A stretch of 64,000 nucleotides of DNA from the NCBI RefSeq assembly GCF_052068095.1, contig NZ_JBQHDG010000004.1:1-64000 (forward strand). The letters are read 5' to 3'. Shown here piece after piece: positions 16,995 through 25,829 of the stretch. Both the position numbers and the translations under genes were made by a program. Every line of letters begins with the position of its first letter. Within the stretch, counting starts at the first letter, position 1. The stretch comes from Phytohabitans sp052068095 (GTDB lineage: Bacteria > Actinomycetota > Actinomycetes > Mycobacteriales > Micromonosporaceae). The notes beneath the pieces are model-generated. The model did not search any database and was not told the origin of the DNA. It saw nothing but the letters and a program-made list of their open reading frames with translations.

Positions 16995-19784
16995 GTGGAG
17001 TTTCGGATCCTCGGGCCGCTGGAGGTCGTCGACGCGGCCGGAGAGCGGTGCCCGCTCGAGCCCCGGCAGGTCCGGCTGCTGGCCGCGCTGCTGCTGGCCC
17101 CCGGGCGCACCGTTACCCGCGAGTCCCTGGTCGAGGCGCTGTGGGACGTAGGGCCGCCGGCCACCGCCGTGCAGCAGCTGAAGAACCTCGTCTCGGGGCT
17201 GCGACGCCGGCTAGCCGATGCCGGCGGCGGGTCGGTCATCGTCGCCGACGGACCCGGCTACCGCATCCGGCTCGACACCGCGAGGCTCGACCGGCTGGAG
17301 TTCACCAGCCGCGTCGAGGCCGTGCCGTCCATGGTGGACGACGGCCGGATCGCCGATGCCGCGGTGGAACTGCGTGCCGCGCTGAGCCTGTGGCGCGGCC
17401 CCGCTCTTGCCGGATGCGCCGGCGGCATCCTGGTGGCCGCCGCGGCCCGGCTCGACGAGGAACGCCTTGCGGCACTGGAGCAGTGTGTCGACCTGGAGCT
17501 GCTGCTCGGCCGCCACCATCAGCTCGTCGCGGAGCTCACCGAGCTGGTCGCTACCCATCCGACGCGCGAACGACTGGTCGGGCAGCTGATGCAGGCACTA
17601 CACCGCTGCGGCCGATCAGCCGAGGCTCTGGACGCCTTCCACCGGCTGCGCGGCCGGCTCGCCGACGACCTCGGCATCGACCCCGGCGCGCCGTTGCGGG
17701 ATCTGTACACCGCGGTCCTGCGGGACGACACCGGCACTGCCGCCGGCCCGACCGCGGGACCGACCGAGAGCCACAAAGCCGCGCCGCGACAGCTGCCCGC
17801 GGCGAGCCGCCACTTCGTCGGCCGTACCGCCGAGCTGAAGGAGCTGGCCCAGCTCGCCGCCGAAGCCACCGGCGAAAACAGTGCGGTCGTCTGCACGATC
17901 ACCGGAGCCGGCGGCATCGGCAAGACCACACTGGCCGTGTACGCCGCCCACCAGGTGGCCGACAAGTTCCCCGATGGCCAGCTGTACCTCAACCTGCGGG
18001 GATACGACCCCGCCGACACTCCGGTGACGCCGTCGGCCGCGATCCGCTCGCTGCTGGAAGCGTTCGCGATGCCGGCGGAACGGATTCCGCCCGACCTCGA
18101 CGCCCAGGCCGCCCTGTACCGAAGCGTGATCGCCGGCCGCCGCATGGTGATCGTGCTGGACAACGCCCGCGACGCCGAGCAGGTGCGCCCGCTGCTGCCC
18201 GGCAGCGCCGCGTGCCTGGTGCTGATCACCAGTCGTAGCCCCCTCGCCGGCCTGGCCGTTGCCGCGGGCGCCCACCCGTTCACGCTCCACCCGCTGTCGG
18301 ACGTCGAAGCGCACGACCTGCTCGCACGCCACCTGGGCCCCGAGCGCTTGGCTGGCGACCCGGCCGCCGCGGTCGAGCTGGTCAGGCGTTGCGGTCGGCT
18401 GCCGCTGGCGTTGGCCATCGTCGCGGTCCGCGCCGCTGGACAGCCGACCTTCCCGCTGCGGACGTTCACCGCCGAACTGGCCGACCCCCGTCGCCTGGAT
18501 GCCCTCGACATCGGTGATCCAGCCGTCAACCTGCGCGCTGTGTTCTCCTATTCCTACCGCTACCTCCACGAGCGGACGGCTCGGCTGTTTCGGCTGCTCG
18601 GGCTGCATCCCGGGCCGGAGATCACCGCGTCGGCGGCGGCCAGCCTCGCCGGGACGTCCTTGCCGGAAGCCCGACACGCGGTCACCGAGCTTGTCCTTCA
18701 CCACCTGCTCACCGAGCCGGCACCGGGCCGGTACGCCATGCATGACCTGCTGCACGTGTACGCCGCCGAGCAGGCGCGGCACATCGACACCGACGGCGAC
18801 CGCCGCGACGCCACGTTCCGGATGCTCAGCCACTACCTGCACGCCGCGCACGCCGCCGCCCAGCTCTTGAACCCGCACCAGGACCCGATCGCACTCGTTC
18901 CATCCCGTTCCGTCCTGGTTCCCGAGCGGCCGGCCGACTACCAGGCAGCCCTCGATTGGTTCGCCACCGAACGCACCGTCCTGCTAGCGGCGATCAATCA
19001 CGCCGCCGCTGCCGGGTTCGACGCGCACACCTGGCAGCTGGCCTGGACAATGACCAGCTTCCTCGACCTGCGGGGGCACTGGGACGACTGGATCGCCGTC
19101 ACACGAGCCGCCGTGACCGCCGCCGACCAGCTGGGCGACCCCGCGGCGCGGGTCCGCGCCCACCGCATGCTCGCACACGCCCACCTTGAGGTAGGCGCGA
19201 TCGGCGACGCGGAGGCTCACCTACGGGTGGCCCTGGACCTGTACGAACAGGCCGGCGACCAAACCGGGCAGGGCCACGCGCACATCGCGCTCGCCGAGGT
19301 GTGCGGGCGGCAGGATCGCAATCCCTCGGCGCTACACCATGCGCGACGTGCGTACGAGCTGCACCAGGTCACCGGTCACCGCCGGGGCCTGGCGCACGCG
19401 CTGAACCTGGTCGGGTGGTACGAGGGCCGCCTCGGCAACCACGATCGGGCCGTCGACAGATGCCGCCAGGCGCTCACGCTGCTTCAGGATGTGGGCGACC
19501 GCGAGGGGACGGCAACCGCATGGGACTGCCTCGGCGTCGCCCATCACCACCTCGGTGAGCACCGTCAGGCGATCGATTGCTACCAGCACGCCCTCGAGCT
19601 GCGCGGGGAGCTCGGCTACCGGTACTACGAGGCGGAGACCCTCACCCACCTCGGCGACACCCAGCACGCCGCCGGTGACCGCCACGCCGCCCGTGACGCC
19701 TGGCTGCGTGCCATGTCCATCCTGGATGATCTCAACCACCCCGACGCCGACAAGCTCCGCACCAAGCTCGGTGATTCCGCGTAG
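16995..19784 (+). CDS. AfsR/SARP family transcriptional regulator (SARP-NB-ARC-TPR)
   Basis: A protein of 929 residues. The winged-helix DNA-binding domain of OmpR/SARP type is at about 1-95 (EFRILGPLEVVD, ALLLAPGRTV). A bacterial transcriptional activation domain (BTAD) follows at about 100-250 (ERLVGQLMQALHRCGRSAEALDAFHRLR). The NB-ARC/STAND ATPase starts near 275 with P-loop ITGAGGIGKTTLA, Walker B-like RMVIVLDNA and RLPLALAIV. C-terminal TPRs begin near 620. This is the AfsR layout, controlling secondary metabolism or development. GTG 16995 with GGGGGGAGG upstream starts the protein just before the SARP strand. No biosynthetic cluster lies in this window, so the target is unknown. Confidence 0.92.
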   Translation: MEFRILGPLEVVDAAGERCPLEPRQVRLLAALLLAPGRTVTRESLVEALWDVGPPATAVQQLKNLVSGLRRRLADAGGGSVIVADGPGYRIRLDTARLDRLEFTSRVEAVPSMVDDGRIADAAVELRAALSLWRGPALAGCAGGILVAAAARLDEERLAALEQCVDLELLLGRHHQLVAELTELVATHPTRERLVGQLMQALHRCGRSAEALDAFHRLRGRLADDLGIDPGAPLRDLYTAVLRDDTGTAAGPTAGPTESHKAAPRQLPAASRHFVGRTAELKELAQLAAEATGENSAVVCTITGAGGIGKTTLAVYAAHQVADKFPDGQLYLNLRGYDPADTPVTPSAAIRSLLEAFAMPAERIPPDLDAQAALYRSVIAGRRMVIVLDNARDAEQVRPLLPGSAACLVLITSRSPLAGLAVAAGAHPFTLHPLSDVEAHDLLARHLGPERLAGDPAAAVELVRRCGRLPLALAIVAVRAAGQPTFPLRTFTAELADPRRLDALDIGDPAVNLRAVFSYSYRYLHERTARLFRLLGLHPGPEITASAAASLAGTSLPEARHAVTELVLHHLLTEPAPGRYAMHDLLHVYAAEQARHIDTDGDRRDATFRMLSHYLHAAHAAAQLLNPHQDPIALVPSRSVLVPERPADYQAALDWFATERTVLLAAINHAAAAGFDAHTWQLAWTMTSFLDLRGHWDDWIAVTRAAVTAADQLGDPAARVRAHRMLAHAHLEVGAIGDAEAHLRVALDLYEQAGDQTGQGHAHIALAEVCGRQDRNPSALHHARRAYELHQVTGHRRGLAHALNLVGWYEGRLGNHDRAVDRCRQALTLLQDVGDREGTATAWDCLGVAHHHLGEHRQAIDCYQHALELRGELGYRYYEAETLTHLGDTQHAAGDRHAARDAWLRAMSILDDLNHPDADKLRTKLGDSA

Positions 19785-19813
19785 GTCGCTTTGGATGGGG
19801 CCGCGGGTGCGTG

Positions 19814-20236
19814 TCAGCCCAGTGCTTTGCGCAGCAGGGCCGTCAACTGATCCTGTTCGTCGGACGAGAGTCGCCCGACCGCCGTGCGGGCGAAGGTGAA
19901 GGCTGCTGCGAACCGGTGGTTGATCTCGTCTCCTTGGGGGGTTCGCGTGACGAGTCGCGCGCGGCGGTCCCGGGGATTCGGTTCGCGGGTCACCAGGCCG
20001 AGCGCTTCGAGACGCATGACGATCTGAGTGATGTTGGAGGCATCACAGCCGAGCTCCTCGGCCAGGGCGCCCATGCCGCGTTGCTCGTCGAGTCGCCCGA
20101 GGACACATGCCTGCGCCGGGCTGAGCGACAGCTCGGCCGCGGCCGCCTCGTAGGCACGGTCGTATACGTCGACCAGGTCGAACAGGACGGCCTCGGCCTC
20201 CGACGAGGTGGTTACGGGCCCGTTCGGCAGTGCCAT
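19814..20236 (-). CDS. MarR family transcriptional regulator
   Basis: A 140-residue winged-helix repressor. LSPAQACVLGRLDEQRGMGALAEELGCDASNITQIVMRLEALGLVTREPNPRDRRARLVTRTPQG has the MarR recognition helix and the wing with the DxRxxxx(L)T motif. Helices on both sides make the dimer interface. The ATG at 20236 follows the two operator-like repeats in the divergent spacer; the frame runs on to 20302 through those operators, so that longer start is unlikely. It most probably represses itself and the divergent oxidoreductase gene in response to an electrophile or phenolic. Confidence 0.9.
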   Translation of the reverse strand: MALPNGPVTTSSEAEAVLFDLVDVYDRAYEAAAAELSLSPAQACVLGRLDEQRGMGALAEELGCDASNITQIVMRLEALGLVTREPNPRDRRARLVTRTPQGDEINHRFAAAFTFARTAVGRLSSDEQDQLTALLRKALG

Positions 20237-20256
20237 GGCGTCCAGCTTAGGGCAGT

Positions 20257-20275
20257 TACTTGATGTACTCAAGTA
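20257..20275. promoter_or_regulatory. Operator 1 of the MarR regulator (predicted)
   Basis: TACTTGATGTACTCAAGTA is an inverted repeat with 7-bp arms (TACTTGA/TCAAGTA) and a 5-bp centre, in the spacer between the divergent MarR and oxidoreductase genes. It shares the half-site CTTGA-N5-TCAAG with the second site 34 bases away. Confidence 0.7.
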
Positions 20276-20292
20276 TCCGTGGTCCAATGATC

Positions 20293-20307
20293 CTTGATTC
20301 ACTCAAG
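20293..20307. promoter_or_regulatory. Operator 2 of the MarR regulator (predicted)
   Basis: CTTGATTCACTCAAG repeats the same CTTGA-N5-TCAAG plan as the site at 20257-20275. The centres are 34 bases apart, about three helical turns. It lies 16 bases before the oxidoreductase start codon, where binding would block transcription. Confidence 0.7.
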
Positions 20308-20323
20308 TAAACGAGGAGAGCTG

Positions 20324-21322
20324 ATGGACAGCAGGATCGAGCGCTCAACGGGCATCCCGACCGTGGCGCCACAGATGAAGGCGGTCGTCCTCGACCGGTT
20401 CGGCGGCGTCGACGAACTCTCGTCGCGCCGGATACCGCTCCCGGTGGTCGGCGACGACGACGTCCTCATCCGGGTGGAGTTCGCCGGGGTCGCGTCCTGG
20501 GACGCGTTCGAGCGGGAGGGGGGCTACGACGGCGCTTTCGGTGTCGCGTCGACCTTCCCCTATGTTCTCGGCTGGGACGCGGCGGGCACGGTGGCCGCGG
20601 TCGGCCGCAACGTCACCCGGTTCGACGTGGGCGAGCGCGTCTACGCTTCGACAAACCCGGTGAACCGTGGCGGCTTCTACGCCGAGTACGGCGTCGTCGA
20701 GGCGGAGTTCGTGGCGCGCGTGCCCGACCGGCTGCCGGCCGAGCAGGCCGGCGCGATGCCTTGGGATGCCCTGACCGCGTTGAGCGGCCTCGACCTGCTC
20801 GGCCTGCGGCCGGACGGAACCCTCATGATCTTCGGGGCCAGCGGGGGTGTCGGGCACATGGCTGTGCAGCTGGCGCGGCACCGCGGCATCCGGGTGTTGG
20901 CCGTGGCCTCCGGTGACGACGGTGTCGCCCTGGCCCGGCGGCTGGGCGCCGACGAGGTCGTCAACGGGCGCAAGGACGATGTGTTGGCCGCGGCATTCGA
21001 GTTCGCACCAGGCGGGCTCGATGCGGCTCTGGTCACCGCGGGAGGCGAGATCGCCGAGCGGTCTCTTCGCGCGGTCAAGGACTCTGGACGGATCGCCTGG
21101 CCGAACGGTGTCATGCCCGCGCCTGTGACGCCGCCGAGCGCGACGGTGTCCTACTACGACGGGGATATCACCCGTGCCGGCACCGACCGGCTGAACGCGA
21201 TCATCGAGGCGAGCTCCTTCGAGGTCCACGTCGCCCAGACCTTCCCGATGGAGCGCGTCGAGGATGCGCATCGCGCCCTGACTGATCACTATGTCGGGAA
21301 GCTGGCCCTCCAGGTCGGATAG
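20324..21322 (+). CDS. NADP-dependent alcohol dehydrogenase / quinone oxidoreductase family protein
   Basis: A 332-residue medium-chain dehydrogenase/reductase without the catalytic-zinc Cys and His residues, so of the quinone-oxidoreductase type. The N-terminal GroES-like half has MKAVVLDRFGGVDEL and WDAAGTVAAVGRNVTRFDVGERVY. The Rossmann half has the NADPH loop GASGGVGHMAVQLAR. Likely substrates are quinones or unsaturated carbonyls, and it would be induced through the divergent MarR regulator. ATG 20324 has GAGGAGAG upstream; the longer frame from 20294 starts inside operator 2 and is rejected. Confidence 0.9.
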   Translation: MDSRIERSTGIPTVAPQMKAVVLDRFGGVDELSSRRIPLPVVGDDDVLIRVEFAGVASWDAFEREGGYDGAFGVASTFPYVLGWDAAGTVAAVGRNVTRFDVGERVYASTNPVNRGGFYAEYGVVEAEFVARVPDRLPAEQAGAMPWDALTALSGLDLLGLRPDGTLMIFGASGGVGHMAVQLARHRGIRVLAVASGDDGVALARRLGADEVVNGRKDDVLAAAFEFAPGGLDAALVTAGGEIAERSLRAVKDSGRIAWPNGVMPAPVTPPSATVSYYDGDITRAGTDRLNAIIEASSFEVHVAQTFPMERVEDAHRALTDHYVGKLALQVG

Positions 21323-21405
21323 CCGAGGTACGAAAATAGCCGCCGCGGTGATGCAACCCCGCCGTAGGCCGCGTCCGTTTCACCTCGACGGAGGGAGCCG
21401 GCCTG

Positions 21406-21975
21406 TTGAAGCAGGACGATCACGACGGGTTTCGCGAGTTCGCCACCGCGCGCATGGCATCGCTGCGCAGCTTGGCGTACGTGACCTGCGGCGACTGGTA
21501 CGCCGCCGAGGACGCCGTGGCCAACGCCCTGGCCAGGCTCTACCCGCGCTGGGGTCGGCTCGAGCGACCTGACCTGTACGCGCAGACGATGGTGTTCCGC
21601 GCCGCCATCGACGAGACCCGCCGGCCCTGGTGGCGGCGGGAACGACCGGCCGGCGACGTGCTGCCCGACGTACCGCGGCCCGACCCGGCCGAGTCCACCG
21701 ACGAACGCCTCCGGGTGCGGGCTGCCCTCATGACGGTGCCGCCCCGGCAGCGGGCCGTGCTCTTCCTGCGCTACTTCCAGGACCTGAGCGTGGACGAGAC
21801 CGCCGAGGTCCTCGGCTGCTCGGGCGGCACCGTGAAGAGCCAGACGCAGCACGGCTTGGCGAGGCTGCGCGCGGTCCTGGGTGTGGACCGGATCGAGCTG
21901 GACGAACCCCCCGACCGCCGGTCGGGCGGCAACGCCGCTATCAACACGGGAGAGTGGATCAATGCGGGTATATGA
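21406..21975 (+). CDS. SigE-type ECF sigma factor
   Basis: A protein of 189 residues. Region 2 runs from about residue 10 to 80 (ASLRSLAYVTCGDWYAAEDAVANALARLYPRWGRL). Region 4 is at about 105-160 (LMTVPPRQRAVLFLRYFQDLSVDETAEVLGCSGGTVKSQTQHGLARLRAVL). The short region 2 with a DWYAAEDAVANAL motif is the SigE-family ECF pattern frequent in actinomycetes. TTG start with GGAGGGAG upstream. Its end overlaps the next gene by 14 bases, so the two are translationally coupled and probably form a sigma/membrane-partner unit. Confidence 0.88.
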   Translation: MKQDDHDGFREFATARMASLRSLAYVTCGDWYAAEDAVANALARLYPRWGRLERPDLYAQTMVFRAAIDETRRPWWRRERPAGDVLPDVPRPDPAESTDERLRVRAALMTVPPRQRAVLFLRYFQDLSVDETAEVLGCSGGTVKSQTQHGLARLRAVLGVDRIELDEPPDRRSGGNAAINTGEWINAGI

Positions 21976-23071
21976 CGTTGTCGACCTGGCGACGTCCGGG
22001 GCGCCGCCGCTGCGGCACAGCGCCGACGACATCGTCCGGGCCGCGGTGCGCAGGCGACGCCGCCGGGTCTGGGCCACGATCACTGGCGGCGCCGCCGCGG
22101 TGGCCGCCACCGCCGTCGCCGTCGCGGTCGTCGTGCCGAGCCCGGTGTCCACCGACGCATCGCCAGAGCCCGCCGGCGCACCGCCCAACGCGGTGCCGGC
22201 CACCGCGCCCGGCCCGCTGAAGGTGCCCGCCGACCCGTTCACGTTCACCTTCACGGGCTACGAGGTTGGCCGGTTCCAGGTGAAGGCGCCACTGGTCGCG
22301 TCCACGGCCTACCAGATCGCCCCGGTCGTCGAAGACAGCGACAACGGGCTGTCGGCCTACCTGGTGGTCTACCGGCCGGGCGCCTTCGACCCCAACGGAC
22401 TGCGAAACCCGCGGCGGCTCACGGTCGCCGGACGGCCGGCCCTGCTACAGGAGCTCACCGACATCCGCTTCCACAAGCTGTTGGCCTGGCAATATCTGGA
22501 CGGCGCGTGGGCCACCCTCGAGACGTACTCCAGCGACCCGGATGATCCCTCGCCGGACGACCTGGAGCGGCTCGCCCTCGCCCTGGCACCCGCCAACCCG
22601 GCCCCGGTCAGGCTGCCATTCCGGATGAGCTACGTGCCGGCCGGGTTCAAACCGGTCGTACTCGGCTCGCACGCGATGGCGGGAATGGATGGCGTCGCCG
22701 CCGCCGAGGACGGCGACTTCGGCGGTGCGGTCTTCGCCAAGCCGGCCCCCCGACCCGCCGGCCTGACCAAGCCTTGGCCGCAGAGCGCCGGCCCCGGCCT
22801 GCCCGGCAGCTTCGAGATCTTCGTGGTACCCAACGCCAACTCCAACCAACAACTGCGCGGCGGCCAGCGCCCCCCGACGTCACCCAGGTGCTCGGCCACC
22901 CTCTGCAACACCTGGACACCGGACGGCAAGGTCAACATTCAGATCGCCACCGAAAACGGAGCGCTCTCCAAAAACGAGATGATCAAGGTACTCAACGGCA
23001 TCGCGCTCGCCTCGGTGGACAACGACGACACCTGGTTCGACGCCGCGACCGCCATCCCGGTCGCGCCCTGA
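21962..23071 (+). CDS. Membrane-anchored partner of the ECF sigma factor (putative anti-sigma)
   Basis: A protein of 369 residues. A short cytoplasmic N-terminus with an Arg-rich patch (AAVRRRRRRVW) is followed by one membrane helix (AAAVAATAVAVAVVV). A large outside domain comes next with two Cys (SPRCSATLCNTW). This is the usual layout of SigE-family neighbours that act as anti-sigma factors, but no zinc motif of classical anti-sigma factors is seen. ATG 21962 lies within the end of the sigma gene. Confidence 0.75.
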   Translation: MRVYDVVDLATSGAPPLRHSADDIVRAAVRRRRRRVWATITGGAAAVAATAVAVAVVVPSPVSTDASPEPAGAPPNAVPATAPGPLKVPADPFTFTFTGYEVGRFQVKAPLVASTAYQIAPVVEDSDNGLSAYLVVYRPGAFDPNGLRNPRRLTVAGRPALLQELTDIRFHKLLAWQYLDGAWATLETYSSDPDDPSPDDLERLALALAPANPAPVRLPFRMSYVPAGFKPVVLGSHAMAGMDGVAAAEDGDFGGAVFAKPAPRPAGLTKPWPQSAGPGLPGSFEIFVVPNANSNQQLRGGQRPPTSPRCSATLCNTWTPDGKVNIQIATENGALSKNEMIKVLNGIALASVDNDDTWFDAATAIPVAP

Positions 23072-23240
23072 GCGAACGAGCCCGCCCCAACAGCCATCGC
23101 CGCCCGGCCCCTCCGGCCGGGCGGCCTGCGGCCTGTGGCCCAATTCAGTCAAATGTCTCTTGTGGACCCTGGTGCGGCCGCCGGCGTTGGTTTCGACAAC
23201 CATCGATATATTGATGGAAATCGAACTTGAGGGACTGCCG

Positions 23241-24266
23241 ATGACCGCCCGTATCCTGCCCCGCAGACCGCTCGCCACCCTTGGTACCGCTCTCCTGACC
23301 GTACTCGTGGTGCTGGCCGTGTCCGGCCGCCCGGCACGGGCGGACACTCCACTGTCGACGCCTGGCACCCCGGTCGCCGGCGCCGTCACCACGACCAGCG
23401 CCTCCTTCTCCTGGACGCCGTCGACCGGTCCGGTCGCCAACTACACGATCGAAGTGACCCCCATCTTCGCCTCCGTCCCGCAGAGGCTCATCACCACGAC
23501 GACGCCGTACCACACCCACACCGGGTTGAACCCGGACACCGCCTACCAGTACCGGGTGTGGGCCAACCCGCAGCCCGGCTCCGGCTACACCATGAGCAAT
23601 CCGTCCGGGTACCTGACCGTCCGCACCCAACCGGTACCCGACAGCGCGCCGCCGACCGCGCCCGGCGGCGCCTACGTATCCAGCGTCGGAACGATCTCCG
23701 CCACCGTCGTGGTGCTCAACCCGTCGACGGACAACCATCGCGTCGCGGGATACGTGGTCCAGCGCCAGACCGACGGCGGATGGACCGACGTCGCCACCAA
23801 CGACATCACCTCGCTGTACCTGCGCAACCTGACCCCGGACACCAGCTACACGATCGCCGTGGTCGCCTTCGACGCGAACGGCAACCGGTCGCCGCGCTCG
23901 GCCCCGCTGACATTCGCCACCGCGAAGCCCGAGCCGTACCCCACATGCAAGGTCCAGATCAGCGGCTGGGGTCAGTACGTCACCGTCTACGTGACCATCC
24001 GGAACTTCACCCTCGACACCGTGCTGAACGACTGGCGGCTCACCTTCACCCTGCCGACCGCGTACACCGTGGACTCGGCGTTCAGCATGACCGTCAGCCG
24101 CAGCGGGGACCAGGCGACCGGCACCCCGGCATCGTGGAACACCAGAATCCTTCCCGGCTCAGGCACGACTGTGGGCTTCAACGCGACCCGGTCGGGCGAC
24201 GCCCCGCTACCGAGCGGGTTCGCCGTCACAAGTCCGGCGCTGAGCCCCGTCCTCTGCACCAACTAG
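23241..24266 (+). CDS. Secreted protein with two FnIII domains and a CBM2-like module
   Basis: A protein of 341 residues with a signal peptide (about 1-36, ending ARADT). Two fibronectin type III domains follow. The first contains TTTSASFSWTPSTGPVANYTIEV and the second TISATVVVLNPSTDNHRVAGYVVQR plus LRNLTPDTSYTIAVVAFDANGNRS. A C-terminal CBM2-like module runs from CKVQISGWGQYVTVYVTIRNFT to LSPVLCTN, with Cys at both ends. No catalytic domain is present, so it may be a polysaccharide-binding accessory protein. ATG 23241 has GAGGGA seven bases upstream; ATG 23214 is possible. Confidence 0.82.
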   Translation: MTARILPRRPLATLGTALLTVLVVLAVSGRPARADTPLSTPGTPVAGAVTTTSASFSWTPSTGPVANYTIEVTPIFASVPQRLITTTTPYHTHTGLNPDTAYQYRVWANPQPGSGYTMSNPSGYLTVRTQPVPDSAPPTAPGGAYVSSVGTISATVVVLNPSTDNHRVAGYVVQRQTDGGWTDVATNDITSLYLRNLTPDTSYTIAVVAFDANGNRSPRSAPLTFATAKPEPYPTCKVQISGWGQYVTVYVTIRNFTLDTVLNDWRLTFTLPTAYTVDSAFSMTVSRSGDQATGTPASWNTRILPGSGTTVGFNATRSGDAPLPSGFAVTSPALSPVLCTN

Positions 24267-24289
24267 CAATCGACCGCCGTGCGCCCCGC

Positions 24290-24626
24290 ACGGCAACGGA
24301 CAGGCCGGCCGCCGTGCCGGCCCTGTTCCGTGCGAGCGGACCCACCACCGACGCCGCGGACATGCTGTTGGCCGGCCAAGGCGTTTGCCGCGACTACGCG
24401 CACCTTGTCGCGACCCTGTGCCGCGCGATCGGCGTGCCAGCCCGAGTAGCCGCCGTCTACGCAGCCGGCCTCGACCCGATGGGCTTCCACCTGGTCACCG
24501 AGACCGCACTCGACGGCCGCTGGTGGGTATGGCACCCTCGAACCGGTCGAGCAGACGATCACCGCCACCACCGCCGGCGACCTACCACCCGACGACTACA
24601 CCTCGCCGGTCGCACTGCCCACCTGA
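24290..24626 (+). pseudogene. Transglutaminase-like gene remnant
   Basis: The frame through 24314-24540 encodes LLAGQGVCRDYAHLVATLCRAIGVPARVAAVYAAG, then GFHLVTETALDGRWWVWHP. This is the core of the transglutaminase-like family with catalytic Cys (GVCRDYAH) and His (FHLV). No start codon or N-terminal domain precedes it. After WWVWHP the frame shifts: the next frame gives EQTITATTAGDLPPDDYTSP and a stop at 24624-24626, which fits the family C-terminus. About 30-40 residues between the two parts are missing. So it is a decayed gene with both a 5' truncation and an internal deletion or frameshift. It directly follows the FnIII-CBM2 gene. Confidence 0.75.
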
Positions 24627-24683
24627 ACTTTCTCGGACTTCTACGGCCGCCACCACCGGCAGCGAGCACTTCGGCCCGGGCAC

Positions 24684-25130
24684 ATGGGACACTCAAGCAC
24701 TGTGATACCTCGATGGCTGATCGTCGCACCCGCCCTCATCCTGGTGACCGCGCTGTGTGGATGTGCCGCAGGTGACGAGGGCTCATCTGCCAGCAAGGCC
24801 ACAGCGTCATCGAGCGCGGTGGCAACGCCGGCCACGGCCGCCGCGACGACCCCGGCCTTACCGAGCGAATCGTCGTCGACCTCCACCGACGCCGCTGGCC
24901 AGCAGATGTGTGACTCGTTGAAGGCGATCGAGGCGGCCGGCGGGGCGACCCCGGCGGACCTGGCCGCCGCGGGCGAGGTCGGCACGCAGTCATCCAACCC
25001 CGACATCAGCCGGCAGGCGCAGCTGCTGGCCGCGTACGCGGCGGCGGCCGCAGTGGGAAATCAGGCGGGCGACCTGCGCGGAATGGTTCAGGACCTGCTG
25101 GCGGCGTGCCGAGAAGGCGGCTACATATAG
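24684..25130 (+). CDS. Small lipoprotein of unknown function
   Basis: A protein of 148 residues with a hydrophobic helix and lipobox (VTALCGC, Cys about 27). A Ser/Thr/Ala-rich linker and a helical C-terminal domain of about 75 residues follow, starting QQMCDSLKAIEAAGG and ending LLAACREGGYI. The two Cys in this domain may pair. Family not recognised. The start could be ATG 24684 or GTG 24702; neither has a good ribosome binding site. Confidence 0.65.
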   Translation: MGHSSTVIPRWLIVAPALILVTALCGCAAGDEGSSASKATASSSAVATPATAAATTPALPSESSSTSTDAAGQQMCDSLKAIEAAGGATPADLAAAGEVGTQSSNPDISRQAQLLAAYAAAAAVGNQAGDLRGMVQDLLAACREGGYI

Positions 25131-25193
25131 CTTGCGCGCAAGCCGTACCCCGAGAGCGTCACGGCGGTGAAGCCGCGCATTAGGGTGGTCCGG

Positions 25194-25607
25194 ATGAGAC
25201 CTGTGACTGTCGTCGTTTCGTTGCCCGTCGCGGATGTCGAGAAGTCGCTGCGCTTCTATCGCGACGGTCTACAACTAACAAACCCCGAGATTGACGAGGG
25301 GATGATCGCGTTCGAGCTGCCGAACCTGTCGCTGTTCCTGATCGAGCGGTCTGAGTACGCGACGTACACCGACCGCGCCGGTGTCCCGCCGGTCGACGCC
25401 GCCACGCCGGGGGCGTGTGTCTTCTCGTGCGCGATCGGCAGCAAAGAGGAAGTGGACGACATCCTCACGCGCGCCGGGGTAGCCGGGGGTTCGGTCCCTG
25501 GGCCGGCAGCGGACCATGACGGCTCGTACATGGGCTACTTCAGCGACCCCGACGGGCACGTCTGGGAGCTGGTCTTCAACGCCCGCACCGAGGCCGCCGC
25601 GCGCTAG
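25194..25607 (+). CDS. VOC family protein (glyoxalase/bleomycin-resistance fold)
   Basis: A protein of 137 residues with two beta-alpha-beta-beta-beta units. It begins with VTVVVSLPVADVEKSLRFYRDGLQL. The second half has GVAGGSVPGPAADHDGSYMGYFSDPDGHVWELVFN, the common C-terminal metal-site motif (Glu in WELVF). Members include dioxygenases, glyoxalase I and resistance binding proteins; the substrate is unknown. ATG 25194 is placed right before the first strand; the frame continues back to 25167. The stop codon directly abuts the CadD fragment. Confidence 0.85.
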   Translation: MRPVTVVVSLPVADVEKSLRFYRDGLQLTNPEIDEGMIAFELPNLSLFLIERSEYATYTDRAGVPPVDAATPGACVFSCAIGSKEEVDDILTRAGVAGGSVPGPAADHDGSYMGYFSDPDGHVWELVFNARTEAAAR

Positions 25608-25759
25608 GTCGGGCTGCTTGGGCTGGTGCCGTTCGCGCTCGGTGTCCGCGCTTTGGTCACCGCCTTCCGTGCCCGCGGTGACGGGCAGGACGCCTCGCCT
25701 GTGGTGGCGACCGGGCTGGTGTCGGTGGCCGGGTGACCATCGCCAACTGCGTTGACAAC
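25608..25759 (+). pseudogene. Frameshifted fragment of a CadD-type transporter gene
   Basis: These 152 bases match 1671-1823 of the intact CadD-type gene with about 14 substitutions and one missing G (GGGG to GGG near 25731), roughly 90 percent identity. Many changes are third-position C-to-T. The deletion shifts the frame and gives an immediate TGA. Both ends of the match are abrupt: the upstream end touches the VOC stop codon, and the downstream part fades into unrelated promoter DNA. It is a remnant of a second copy, not a gene. Confidence 0.88.
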
Positions 25760-25829
25760 CTGCCCGGCTGAACCCGCCCGGTCAGGTCCGTCAATGTAAC
25801 AGAATGGTAACAGCGACTTTCGTTGATGC

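Noticed and set aside
23558..24775. 405-codon frame spanning the FnIII-CBM2 gene and the transglutaminase remnant
   Set aside because: The first two thirds are a shadow of the FnIII-CBM2 gene; only the part after 24267 has real similarity, and that is kept as a pseudogene.
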